A DNA stretch of 11,899 bases from Cyanobacteria bacterium UBA2855 (GTDB taxonomy: Bacteria > Cyanobacteriota > Vampirovibrionia > Gastranaerophilales > Gastranaerophilaceae). The position numbers were made by a program, and so were the translations under genes. Each line of letters starts with the position of its first letter. Position 1 is the first letter of the stretch. The stretch is from contig DEFJ01000002.1 in assembly GCA_002350725.1 (NCBI GenBank), forward strand, positions 1-11,899, given 5' to 3'. Positions 1 through 6,129 of this stretch are shown in pieces. The notes under the pieces were generated by a model. That model had not been told where the DNA came from. It worked only from the letters and a program-made list of their open reading frames with translations, and did not search any database.

Positions 1-45
1 ACACGCCGAGCGTGTTTTCGAAGGAAACAATAGCGAGGCTGAAAG

Positions 46-67
46 AAAAAATGCTTTTGCATTTTTT
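46..67. terminator. hairpin with flanking A- and T-runs, possible bidirectional terminator
   Basis: Perfect 9-bp stem AAAAAATGC/GCATTTTTT around a TTTT loop. A-run before and T-run after make it terminator-like on either strand, but only three pairs involve G or C, so the stem is weak. The gene it would serve, if any, lies outside the window to the left. It may instead be just one part of the palindrome cluster. Confidence 0.3.
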
Positions 68-148
68 GTTGTTTGCAATTTATTGCAAACGGTGAAGCCT
101 TTGCGGCGCGCAGCGACGCTGTACCTTTGCGTTTTTTCTTTTTCTTTC

Positions 149-195
149 GTCTATTTCTTTTTATTTTCATCGCAAGAAAAGAAAAAGAAATAGAC
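149..195. repeat. 20-bp-arm inverted repeat
   Basis: Left arm GTCTATTTCTTTTTATTTTC (149-168) and right arm GAAAAGAAAAAGAAATAGAC (176-195) pair with one mismatch around the loop ATCGCAA. The purine/pyrimidine strand asymmetry is extreme. There is no T-run after either arm, so it does not look like an ordinary intrinsic terminator. A repeat-element end or an mRNA-stabilising hairpin fits better. Confidence 0.65.
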
Positions 196-200
196 ATAGT

Positions 201-377
201 TACATAAAATTAGTTATCTTCACAACGTACCGATAACAAATATTATGTATAAATTTATTTTTAAACTTATTCGCAAATTATGAAATTTGCTGTTTTATAA
301 TAGTAACACAATGGAAACCGGTTAGCATAATGAAATATTTTATATAATATTTTATCCTTTTGAAAAAAGGAGAAATT
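201..377 (+). promoter_or_regulatory. AT-rich leader and promoter region of the small regulator gene
   Basis: The region holds no ORF. TATAAT-type -10 boxes occur at 296-301 and 343-348, and CATAAT at 326-331 has GTAACA 17 nt upstream (303-308); none has a convincing TTGACA. A 7-bp inverted repeat, GCAAATT/AATTTGC with a 4-nt loop (273-290), sits immediately before the first -10 box and could be an operator or a weak terminator of the repeat region. AACCGGTT at 316-323 is a further 8-bp palindrome. AAGGAG at 367-372 is the ribosome-binding site of the following gene. Which -10 is used cannot be decided from the sequence. Confidence 0.4.
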
Positions 378-608
378 ATGAGTGCAATAATGGGAATACT
401 TTTGGATAATCGAGTTGAAGAAGCCGTAAAATTTCAGGAAATAGTAACCGAATGCGGTTGTAATATAAGAACACGTATTGGCTTGCATAACATTGGGGAA
501 TACAAATGTATAAACAACGGAATAATCTTGCTTGAAGTAGTCAGCAACATAAACGAAGTATATGACACCCTCTCAAAACACTGGCAAGTCCAAATTATGA
601 GATTTTAA
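378..608 (+). CDS. TM1266/NikR-C-like small regulatory protein (putative [FeFe]-hydrogenase system regulator family)
   Basis: The 76-aa product begins MSAIMGILLDNRVEEA. The ATG at 378 is chosen over the in-frame TTG at 360 because AAGGAG at 367-372 lies 5 nt before it. The sequence matches the TM1266 pattern as I know it: a short beta strand ending in a charged turn (LLDNR), a helix (EEAVKFQEIVTECG), an R-x-G-(I/L) segment (TRIGLH), a central hydrophobic strand (GIILLEVV), and a last helix plus strand (VYDTLSKHWQVQIMRF). Proteins of this ACT/NikR-C-like fold usually lie near [FeFe]-hydrogenase maturation genes and are thought to be regulatory, probably as oligomers. No hydrogenase gene is in this window. 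There is no DNA-binding domain, so any control would be through a ligand or partner. Its stop overlaps that of convergent nadE. The family call is by pattern only. Confidence 0.6.
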   Translation: MSAIMGILLDNRVEEAVKFQEIVTECGCNIRTRIGLHNIGEYKCINNGIILLEVVSNINEVYDTLSKHWQVQIMRF

Positions 609-2527
609 TTATTTAATATTTGCTTTTTATACTCTATGGATGTTTTTTTGTAATCAATGCCTGATGCAATTATTGGCTGAGAATATTCAGCTTTATTAAT
701 GGAATGAGCATCTACAATCGGTGCAGGCGCCATAATTGTCCATTTGTATTGAGAATACGACATTCTTCTAAAGAATTTTTCAAGCCAGTCTGTTTTTTGC
801 TCTTTTGATAAAGAATTTTCTCTTTCATATACAAATTCAACGTCAAGCATATCATTAATGGTCTGATGTAAATTTTCTACCCGCCATATAACTTCATCTA
901 AAAATTCATAAGGCATAAGCGCCTCTTCCGCCAAAAGTGGTTTGCCGGTTTTTGGATTTATTGCAAGTTCTGCCCCCGGACGCTTTTCTATAATTGACTG
1001 AGGGATTGCGTTCTTGATTTCTCTGTTTTTGTTTAACCATTTTGCAAGTGCAAAAAGCTTTGTTTTGGTAACATCAGCAATAGGTGCGAAACCTCCTGAC
1101 ATATCACCGTTTATTGTTGCATACCCCATATATGCCTCAGATTTATCAGATGTCGCAATAGTCAAACATTTGTCAAATTCGTTTGAAATTCCCCAAAGGA
1201 TATTCGCTCTTGCCCTTGCCTGAATATTATCATTTGTATAAGATTGCTTGTAGCGAAAATCCCATTTACTTTCCATTTGAGAAAACAAAGTATCAAAAGT
1301 TTCCCTTGTAGCGTCAAAAATACCTTTTATCGGAATTTCCAAAAAATGTATACCTAAATTATCCGCCAAATCCTTTGCATCATTTTTACTCTCCGAGCTG
1401 GTTAATTTTGACGGCATACTAATACCAAATACATTTTCTTTCCCCAACGCATCGGCAAGTAAAACAGCACAAACCGTTGAATCCAACCCGCCCGATAATC
1501 CAAGACAGGCATGTTTAAAACCAGATTTCTTAAAATACTCTCTTATTGATTGAATAATTGTTTTATACGTTCTTTCTAAATCAAATTCATAATCAAGACT
1601 GAAAGTTTTTGAATAATCATTTGCCAATTCTATGCCGTTTGGCAAAGGATAAATTTTACCATAGTTATCGCTTGGGTCAACTATAAAAAATTGTTCTTCA
1701 TATGATTTAGCTCTATAAATAACATTCCCGTTTTTATCATAAACTCTGCTTGCCCCGTCATATGATAAACTATCAGATGCTCCGACCTGATTTACATATA
1801 CAAAAGCCGCAGAATATTTTTTTGAAATTTGAGAAAATATATTATGTTTTAAAAATTCTTTACCAGTTCTTGTAATATCAGCCGAACAATTTATCAAAAA
1901 ATCAAGTTGAAATTCTTCTCCTGCATCAAGAACTTGTTCTACATCGGTACACTCACCAATTACGATAGCTGACTTTTTATTATCAATTTCTAAAATATTA
2001 TTTTTTTTATCTGCCGGAACATTTTCGAAATATTTATCTGTGTTTATTTGTAAATAATCAGACGAAATAGTTTTTCTTATGATTTTTTCAATACGACCGT
2101 TTGATAAAACTGCAACAGAATTATAGTATGGTTTGCCTTTGTTTGAATTATTTTTTTCAACAAAACCTATAATAACTTTTGTATTTTTAGTGTATTCCGC
2201 CAAAACCTCAAGCCATTCCCTGCAATCTTCAACAATATGAGGGAATTTTACCAAATAATCCCCGAACGGAATCCCCATTAAAAAGCCTTCAGGGAAAATT
2301 ATTGCTTGAACACCAAGTCTGTTTGCCCAATCAATCCATTTCTTAGCCTTTTGTGCGTTATATTTTAAATTGCCGCAAATAGGGTTTGCCTGAGCCAACA
2401 CAACTGAATTTTCACTTAATAAAGGTTTGATTTGTTTCTCAAGTTCATCCTTATCTTGTTCTGACAAATTGTCTTCAGCTAAATCTTTATCAATTAATTC
2501 AGATAGTTTATATATTTCAGCGTTCAT
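605..2527 (-). CDS. nadE: glutamine-dependent NAD+ synthetase
   Basis: Makes NAD+ from deamido-NAD+, ATP and ammonia, using glutamine as the nitrogen donor; cytoplasmic, last step of NAD synthesis. The 640-aa protein has two domains. Residues ~41-290 are a nitrilase-fold glutaminase with the expected Glu-Lys-Cys triad at E80 (FPEG), K152 (RKT) and C193 (GECTD). Residues ~310-625 are the synthetase domain, with the ATP PP-loop SGGLDS at 345-350, an ARARANILWGISN segment (~438-449) and the family block SDKSEAYMGYATINGDMSGG around 460-479. An acidic, helical extension of about 40 residues precedes the glutaminase domain, which puts the protein among the long glutamine-dependent enzymes rather than the short ammonia-dependent ones. 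The gene starts 23 bp after the stop of the nitrilase-family gene and has only a modest GGGA ribosome-binding site, so it is probably cotranscribed. Its stop overlaps the convergent regulator gene by 4 bp, with no terminator between. Confidence 0.95.
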   Translation of the reverse strand: MNAEIYKLSELIDKDLAEDNLSEQDKDELEKQIKPLLSENSVVLAQANPICGNLKYNAQKAKKWIDWANRLGVQAIIFPEGFLMGIPFGDYLVKFPHIVEDCREWLEVLAEYTKNTKVIIGFVEKNNSNKGKPYYNSVAVLSNGRIEKIIRKTISSDYLQINTDKYFENVPADKKNNILEIDNKKSAIVIGECTDVEQVLDAGEEFQLDFLINCSADITRTGKEFLKHNIFSQISKKYSAAFVYVNQVGASDSLSYDGASRVYDKNGNVIYRAKSYEEQFFIVDPSDNYGKIYPLPNGIELANDYSKTFSLDYEFDLERTYKTIIQSIREYFKKSGFKHACLGLSGGLDSTVCAVLLADALGKENVFGISMPSKLTSSESKNDAKDLADNLGIHFLEIPIKGIFDATRETFDTLFSQMESKWDFRYKQSYTNDNIQARARANILWGISNEFDKCLTIATSDKSEAYMGYATINGDMSGGFAPIADVTKTKLFALAKWLNKNREIKNAIPQSIIEKRPGAELAINPKTGKPLLAEEALMPYEFLDEVIWRVENLHQTINDMLDVEFVYERENSLSKEQKTDWLEKFFRRMSYSQYKWTIMAPAPIVDAHSINKAEYSQPIIASGIDYKKTSIEYKKQILNN

Positions 2528-2550
2528 ATATTTCCCGTTTCTTTTTATAA

Positions 2551-3363
2551 TTAATCCATTTCTGCAATCGGATATAAGCGTTTAAAATCTCTTACAATCG
2601 ATAAATCAAGTTCTGCATATACCCCGGACTCATATGTATCAGCACCGGCAACAACCGTTCCCATAGGGTCGCATATCATAGAATTACCTATTGCAAAAAG
2701 ATTTTTACCGTTCAAACCGACTAAGTTTGAGGTAACAAAATATGTTAAAGTTTCGCTTGCTCTGGTCATATTCATTGCCTGCCACGTTTTTATAAAATCG
2801 GATTTCATTTGCTCTGAAAATTCGTTCATTGTTATCCAACCTGAAGGAGAAGCAATTATTTCTGCCCCGGATTTAATCAGTTTGTTATAATGCAAAGGAA
2901 ATTTTATATCAAAACAAATACTCATTCCTACTTTTGCAAAATCAAAATCCGCAACTACAATTTTATCACCGGGAGTAATATATTTATCCTCATTACCGCC
3001 TGCAAAGTTGTAAAGATGAATTTTTTTGTACTCTGCAATTACATTACCTTCTCTGTTTATTGCAAAAGAAGTATTATATCTGTTTCCTCCGTCTTTTGTG
3101 ATAACAGTACCGGCAATTATATTGGTTTTATATCTTTTTGCAATGGCACGCATTTCAATTATTGTATTTCCGCCTTTTTCATCCTCGGGAGCATTTATAA
3201 AAGCCTCATCGCATATTCCCGTAGAAAAAAACTCCGGCAGCACTACCAAATCCAATTGTCTGTCACTGTACTGATGAATTATTTCCGTTACTTTTTCTAT
3301 ATTACCTTTTTTGTTTCCCAAAATCGGATTATATTGTAAACTTAATATACAAGCTTTTTCCAT
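2551..3363 (-). CDS. carbon-nitrogen hydrolase (nitrilase superfamily amidase)
   Basis: A 270-aa single-domain nitrilase-fold enzyme. The Glu-Lys-Cys triad is visible as E44 (VLPEFFSTG), K114 (EYKKIHLYNF) and C150 (SICFDIKFP), in the right order and spacing. Members hydrolyse small-molecule amides; the LPEFFSTG motif and length recall the Nit2/YafV omega-amidase branch, but the substrate cannot be read from sequence. There is no signal peptide, so it is cytoplasmic. The ATG is set by AAGGAG 6 nt upstream. A strong promoter lies in the short gap before it, and nadE follows after 23 bp. Thus two proteins with the same fold and chemistry, this one and the glutaminase half of NadE, sit on one transcript. 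An amide-recycling or nitrogen-supply role beside NAD synthesis is a guess. Confidence 0.88.
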   Translation of the reverse strand: MEKACILSLQYNPILGNKKGNIEKVTEIIHQYSDRQLDLVVLPEFFSTGICDEAFINAPEDEKGGNTIIEMRAIAKRYKTNIIAGTVITKDGGNRYNTSFAINREGNVIAEYKKIHLYNFAGGNEDKYITPGDKIVVADFDFAKVGMSICFDIKFPLHYNKLIKSGAEIIASPSGWITMNEFSEQMKSDFIKTWQAMNMTRASETLTYFVTSNLVGLNGKNLFAIGNSMICDPMGTVVAGADTYESGVYAELDLSIVRDFKRLYPIAEMD

Positions 3364-3386
3364 TTTGCTCTCCTTTTTTGAAAGTA

Positions 3387-3415
3387 ATTATATCATTAGA
3401 AAAATTTCTGTTCAA
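3387..3415 (-). promoter_or_regulatory. sigma70-type promoter of the nitrilase-nadE operon
   Basis: Read on the minus strand: TTGAAC (3410-3415), a 17-nt spacer, then TATAAT (3387-3392) preceded by the extended -10 element TG-A. This is one of the best promoters in the window. Its -35 box begins just beyond the stop codon of the upstream CxxCxxCC gene, so the operon is probably independent of that gene. Confidence 0.75.
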
Positions 3416-3418
3416 TAA

Positions 3419-4339
3419 TTAATTAGACGTTTTATCGTTGCTTTTATCAATATTTTCACTTTGTTCCGACTTATCCTCATTTACTTTTGGTAATTGCCAA
3501 GGAAGATATTTTTCCGGTACAAGAGGTTTTCTTGTCCATATAGGATCAATAACCAAAGTACAAACTTCGGGATTATTTACAAAGCTGTTCCACAAATCTT
3601 CTGCTTCTTTGCTATACAAATACGGAGGATTATTTTCTTTCATTGTTTTATACAACTGATAGCGCTGCTCATCATTAAACCTGCATTGCAGAGAAATATT
3701 TCCATGCATAGAGGATATAACCTGATGATAAAAACAAGTATTTGAATTTTCTCGTGCAAAAAATTTCACATCATTAAAAACCGTACCTTTATTGTTAATG
3801 GAATTTTCTTCAGCGTACATGCTGCAAGTTTGAAATTTATCGGTGAATTTTTCTGAAAAACCGTTATATGAATAAACAGGCAAAGATAAACTAAATAGCA
3901 ATAATAAAGATAGAGTTATTTTTTGTTTTTTTGACATTTTTTTCAGGACTTTTTCAAACGGAACAATTGGCAGCATTTTGTATCCGCAATCTTCAGACAA
4001 TGCGCCCCCCATAGAAAACAGTTCCTCTTGCGGATAACGGCGGCATATACCGGGACGAGATTTATGAATTTTACATTTATGAGTTTCGGGGTCAAGATTT
4101 TGACATTCAAATACCAACCCCGTTTCATCCTTATCTATAACTTTTAAATACGTATAAAATCTGTGCAAATATTGAAGCTTTTTAAATTCTTCCTCGTCTT
4201 GTATGACATGCTTAAAATGTTTTACGTAAATTTTTGTACAACATTTCCCGCAAGCCTTGCATTTACCTGTTCTGTAATATTTTCTTCTCAATATCTTTGA
4301 GAGCACAAATTTTCGTATTTCCAACAAAAAGTTTTCCAT
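3419..4339 (-). CDS. CxxCxxCC (YkgJ-like) metal-binding domain fused in frame to a secreted-type four-cysteine domain
   Basis: 306 codons. Residues ~1-130 are a YkgJ-type putative Zn/Fe-chelating domain: C27xxC30xxC33C34, then C79, C89, H92, C99 and C118, with the usual C-x-I-H-x-S-R-P-x-x-C-R-x-Y-P core. That family normally ends near here. Residues 135-158 instead read as a signal peptide: M-S-K-K-Q-K, a run of Leu/Ser, then P-V-Y-S-Y. The remaining ~150 residues contain four cysteines (C172, C202, C219, C260) and a hydrophilic Lys/Ser/Asp/Asn tail, and I recognise no family. The reading frame is open throughout. Either one membrane-spanning protein is made (metal site in the cytoplasm, C-terminal domain outside), or a second protein starts at the internal ATG at 3937, which lacks a clear ribosome-binding site. 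The start at 4339 also has no Shine-Dalgarno; a -10 box lies 6 nt before it, suggesting a leaderless mRNA. Confidence 0.75.
   Translation of the reverse strand: MENFLLEIRKFVLSKILRRKYYRTGKCKACGKCCTKIYVKHFKHVIQDEEEFKKLQYLHRFYTYLKVIDKDETGLVFECQNLDPETHKCKIHKSRPGICRRYPQEELFSMGGALSEDCGYKMLPIVPFEKVLKKMSKKQKITLSLLLLFSLSLPVYSYNGFSEKFTDKFQTCSMYAEENSINNKGTVFNDVKFFARENSNTCFYHQVISSMHGNISLQCRFNDEQRYQLYKTMKENNPPYLYSKEAEDLWNSFVNNPEVCTLVIDPIWTRKPLVPEKYLPWQLPKVNEDKSEQSENIDKSNDKTSN
3866..3937 (-). other. internal signal-peptide/transmembrane segment and possible second start
   Basis: Codons 135-158 of the fusion gene encode Met-Ser-Lys-Lys-Gln-Lys, a hydrophobic core of about 12 residues (ITLSLLLLFSLSL) and a PVYSY end that looks like a signal-peptidase site. 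The layout is that of a complete N-terminal signal peptide, yet it sits in mid-protein. Bases before the internal ATG (CTGAAAAAA) give no strong ribosome-binding site. Confidence 0.6.
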
Positions 4340-4345
4340 ACAAAC

Positions 4346-4374
4346 ATAATAGCATGGAAAACCTTAAATCTCAC
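4346..4374 (-). promoter_or_regulatory. promoter of the CxxCxxCC fusion gene, predicting a leaderless transcript
   Basis: Minus strand: GTGAGA (4369-4374, 4 of 6 match to TTGACA), 17-nt spacer, TATTAT (4346-4351). Six bases separate the -10 box from the A of the ATG at 4339, so the expected first transcribed base is the start codon itself. No Shine-Dalgarno is present. Confidence 0.55.
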
Positions 4375-4378
4375 GATA

Positions 4379-4401
4379 CGGGGTGTCTTCCCGACACCCC
4401 G
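4379..4401. terminator. GC-rich 9-bp hairpin, possible termination or mRNA-stability element
   Basis: CGGGGTGTC (4379-4387) and GACACCCCG (4393-4401) pair perfectly around the 5-nt loop TTCCC. It lies 13 bp after the stop of the 54-aa gene (minus strand) and just upstream of the promoter of the next gene. On the minus strand only a scattered T-rich sequence follows, with no proper U-tract, so efficient intrinsic termination is doubtful. It could equally be a fragment of a dispersed palindromic repeat. Confidence 0.5.
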
Positions 4402-4414
4402 CAATACTTGTTAC

Positions 4415-4579
4415 TTACAATGACGAAACGTTGAAATCTCTTTCTGCCATTGCACTGGTTGATTCACAAACAAATTTCAGACATTTATCAATAAATGCTT
4501 CAACTTTATTCAAGTCACGCTGTAATTCTTCATAATCAGCTTCTTTTTTGTGTTCTGTAACTAATGTTTCGTAATTCAT
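4415..4579 (-). CDS. 54-aa hypothetical protein
   Basis: A short ORF with good translation signals: AAGGAG 8 nt before the ATG, and a TATAAT box about 27 nt before the start. An in-frame ATG two codons earlier is only 2 nt from the AAGGAG, too close to be used. The product starts MNYETLVTEHKKEADYEELQ and continues through RDLNKVEAFIDKCLKFVCES to an SSL end. It is almost wholly predicted helix, strongly charged in the first half and amphipathic in the second (L-x-x-V-x-x-F-I-x-x-C-L-x-F-V), with cysteines C33 and C38 one helical turn apart. There is no signal peptide or membrane segment. This suggests a helical hairpin or coiled-coil that binds itself or a partner. I do not recognise a family. 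It lies between fliI and the CxxCxxCC gene in the same direction, with its own promoter. Confidence 0.7.
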   Translation of the reverse strand: MNYETLVTEHKKEADYEELQRDLNKVEAFIDKCLKFVCESTSAMAERDFNVSSL

Positions 4580-4605
4580 CAGCATATCTCCTTAAAAACT
4601 TCTAC

Positions 4606-4611
4606 ATTATA
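4606..4611 (-). promoter_or_regulatory. -10 box of the 54-aa gene promoter
   Basis: TATAAT on the minus strand, followed by a short leader that contains AAGGAG. The -35 region 17 nt upstream is only a T-run, so the promoter is supported mainly by its perfect -10 box and position. Confidence 0.5.
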
Positions 4612-4722
4612 TACTTCGGTAAATATGCGAAAAAACTTTAATATGCAAGATAAAAAATTTACATTATTTAAAATATAATTATTTGATACGCTAACAAAAA
4701 GCCGACTTGTTATTAGGAAATA

Positions 4723-6075
4723 CTATATATCAACATCTCTCATCATATCGACTAATGTCTGTATTGTAGTTTCCATACTTACGCTATCGGAAGTTCTCTG
4801 CTGCAAAAAAGCATTAACCTGCGGCATCATTTGAATTGCAGTATCTAATTTAGGATTTGACCCCGGTTGATACATACCGACATCAATCAAATCCTTATTC
4901 TCTCTATACATAGACATAATTGTTCTCATCTTTGCAGCAGCTTCTTTATGTTCAGGAGTAACAATTGCAGACATAAGCCTTGATATACTTCCTAAGACAT
5001 CAATTGCGGGATAATGGTTACTTTCTGCAACTTTTCTCGATAAAAAAATATGCCCGTCAACAATCCCTCTGACAATATCCACAATAGGATCGGAAATATC
5101 ATCACCTTCCATTAGCACTGTATACAATGCCGTGATAGAACCCTTTGGACTATTTCCTGCTCTTTCAAGAACTTTCTGCAACCAAGAAAAAATTGACGGA
5201 GGATAACCTTTCATTGTAGGCGGTTCCCCAAGTGACAAACCTACTTCACGCCCCGCCATCGCGCAACGTGTAACAGTATCCGTCATAAGAAAAACTTTTT
5301 TCCCTTGATCTCTAAAATACTCACAAACAGCAGTTGCGGTTAACAGCGCCTTTTGACGAATAAGAGGAGGCTTATCTCCGGTAGAACAAACAAGTACAGA
5401 CTTAGCCATACCCTCTTCGCCAAGAGAATCTTCTATAAATTCTTTTACCTCTCTTCCACGTTCTCCAATCAGAGCAACTACGTTAACATCCGCATCAGAA
5501 TTTCTCGCAATCATACCAAGCAGGGTACTTTTTCCGACACCTGAACCCGCAAATAACCCCAAACGCTGACCGCAACCCATTGTCATACAAGCATCAATAG
5601 CACGCACCCCTGTAGAGAATATTTCCGTAATAATAGGTCTTTCAAACGGTCCCGGCGGAGGTCCCTCTATTGAGCGCCAACTTGCCCCTGTTGTATCCAG
5701 AGGTTTACCATCTAAGGGGTTACCCATAGGATCAATCAATCTGCCCAGCAAAAAATCCCCGACGGGTACAATAATAGGATTTCCCGTACTTACTACCGTA
5801 CTTCCTTGTCCGATACCGTTTGCATCAAGTAAAAGAAGTAATTGAGCGACTTCGCCTTTAAATGCCTGCACTTCCGCAGGTTTTTTCCCGCCATCGGCTG
5901 TTTCAATAAAACATAAATCACCAACCTTCAATCCCGGAAGCTTAACCTCAACGGTTAAACCCAAAAGCTTTGATACAGTACCTTTAAATTGAAATAATTC
6001 GGTATTACCCAATTTATTTTTAACAAGTTCTTTCAGTGTATCTATATTAGATGTGTCAATATTAAGCTCTGCCAT
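4723..6075 (-). CDS. fliI: flagellum-specific (type III export) ATPase FliI
   Basis: ATPase that energises export of flagellar subunits through the basal body; it works as a hexamer at the cytoplasmic membrane with FliH and FliJ. The 450 residues have the usual family length. In order: an N-terminal beta-barrel (~25-100), Walker A AGSGVGKS (176-183), the catalytic glutamate in GERGREVKEF (E205), the Walker B region VFLMTDTVTR (D266), the EPPTMKGYPPSIF block (~284-296), and the C-terminal GMYQPGSNPKLD (~400-411). The GYPPS form and overall fit favour flagellar FliI over virulence SctN and over F1 beta, but a non-flagellar type III ATPase cannot be wholly excluded. No other flagellar gene is in the window, so the gene stands alone, unlike the usual fliF-G-H-I-J cluster. 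There is no Shine-Dalgarno; its promoter ends 7 nt before the ATG, so it is probably translated from a leaderless mRNA. Confidence 0.92.
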   Translation of the reverse strand: MAELNIDTSNIDTLKELVKNKLGNTELFQFKGTVSKLLGLTVEVKLPGLKVGDLCFIETADGGKKPAEVQAFKGEVAQLLLLLDANGIGQGSTVVSTGNPIIVPVGDFLLGRLIDPMGNPLDGKPLDTTGASWRSIEGPPPGPFERPIITEIFSTGVRAIDACMTMGCGQRLGLFAGSGVGKSTLLGMIARNSDADVNVVALIGERGREVKEFIEDSLGEEGMAKSVLVCSTGDKPPLIRQKALLTATAVCEYFRDQGKKVFLMTDTVTRCAMAGREVGLSLGEPPTMKGYPPSIFSWLQKVLERAGNSPKGSITALYTVLMEGDDISDPIVDIVRGIVDGHIFLSRKVAESNHYPAIDVLGSISRLMSAIVTPEHKEAAAKMRTIMSMYRENKDLIDVGMYQPGSNPKLDTAIQMMPQVNAFLQQRTSDSVSMETTIQTLVDMMRDVDI

Positions 6076-6082
6076 AATTTTG

Positions 6083-6110
6083 ATTATAATACTTTTTTGG
6101 AGTTTTTCAA
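6083..6110 (-). promoter_or_regulatory. fliI promoter, predicting a leaderless transcript
   Basis: Minus strand: TTGAAA (6105-6110), 16-nt spacer, TATAAT (6083-6088). Only CAAAATT separates the -10 from the ATG at 6075, placing the start of transcription at or 1 nt before the start codon. The -10/start segment closely matches that of gatD. Confidence 0.7.
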
Positions 6111-6129
6111 GAAATTTACATAATAAGCA

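Larger units (their letters stand above)
1..200. repeat. cluster of inverted repeats at left edge, likely dispersed intergenic repeat
   Basis: No gene is visible here. Five successive inverted repeats can be read directly: ACACG/CGTGT at 1-15; a 9-bp perfect stem AAAAAATGC/GCATTTTTT with a TTTT loop at 46-67; the near-continuous palindrome GTTTGCAATTTATTGCAAAC at 71-90; CAGCG-A-CGCTG at 111-121; and a 20-bp stem with one mismatch at 149-168/176-195 (7-nt loop). The stretch 91-121 is far richer in G and C than the rest of the window. Such stacked palindromes between genes are typical of dispersed, non-coding repeat modules. That it recurs elsewhere in the genome is inferred, supported only by a short similar stretch at the right edge of the window. 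Confidence 0.6.

Noticed and set aside
149..195. The long hairpin as an intrinsic terminator
   Set aside because: Neither strand has a T-run directly after the stem, and no gene in the window ends next to it; kept only as an inverted repeat.
1..200. CRISPR array
   Set aside because: The repeats are adjacent inverted repeats of differing sequence, not regularly spaced direct repeats with spacers.
360..377. Upstream TTG start for the small regulator
   Set aside because: It would lie before the AAGGAG site that is well spaced for the ATG at 378, and the added residues (MKKGEI) are simply the translated ribosome-binding site.
2890..3339. Open frame of 149 codons on the plus strand inside the nitrilase gene
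   Set aside because: It is antisense to a clearly conserved enzyme, low in recognisable motifs and without a ribosome-binding site; a shadow frame. The same applies to the other antisense frames over nadE, fliI, gatD, tatD, the GGDEF gene, ispD and aroQ.
605..3363. Possibility that nadE or the nitrilase is broken
   Set aside because: Both have complete catalytic triads, full domains and normal lengths with no frameshift.
4683..4722. Weak hairpin after fliI as its terminator
   Set aside because: On the minus strand CTAATAACAA can pair with TTGTTAG only with a bulge and few GC pairs; not supportable as a terminator.
4723..6075. fliI as an F1/V1 ATPase subunit
   Set aside because: The EPPTMKGYPPS block, single-gene context and C-terminal motif match the FliI/SctN family, not ATP synthase beta or A subunits.
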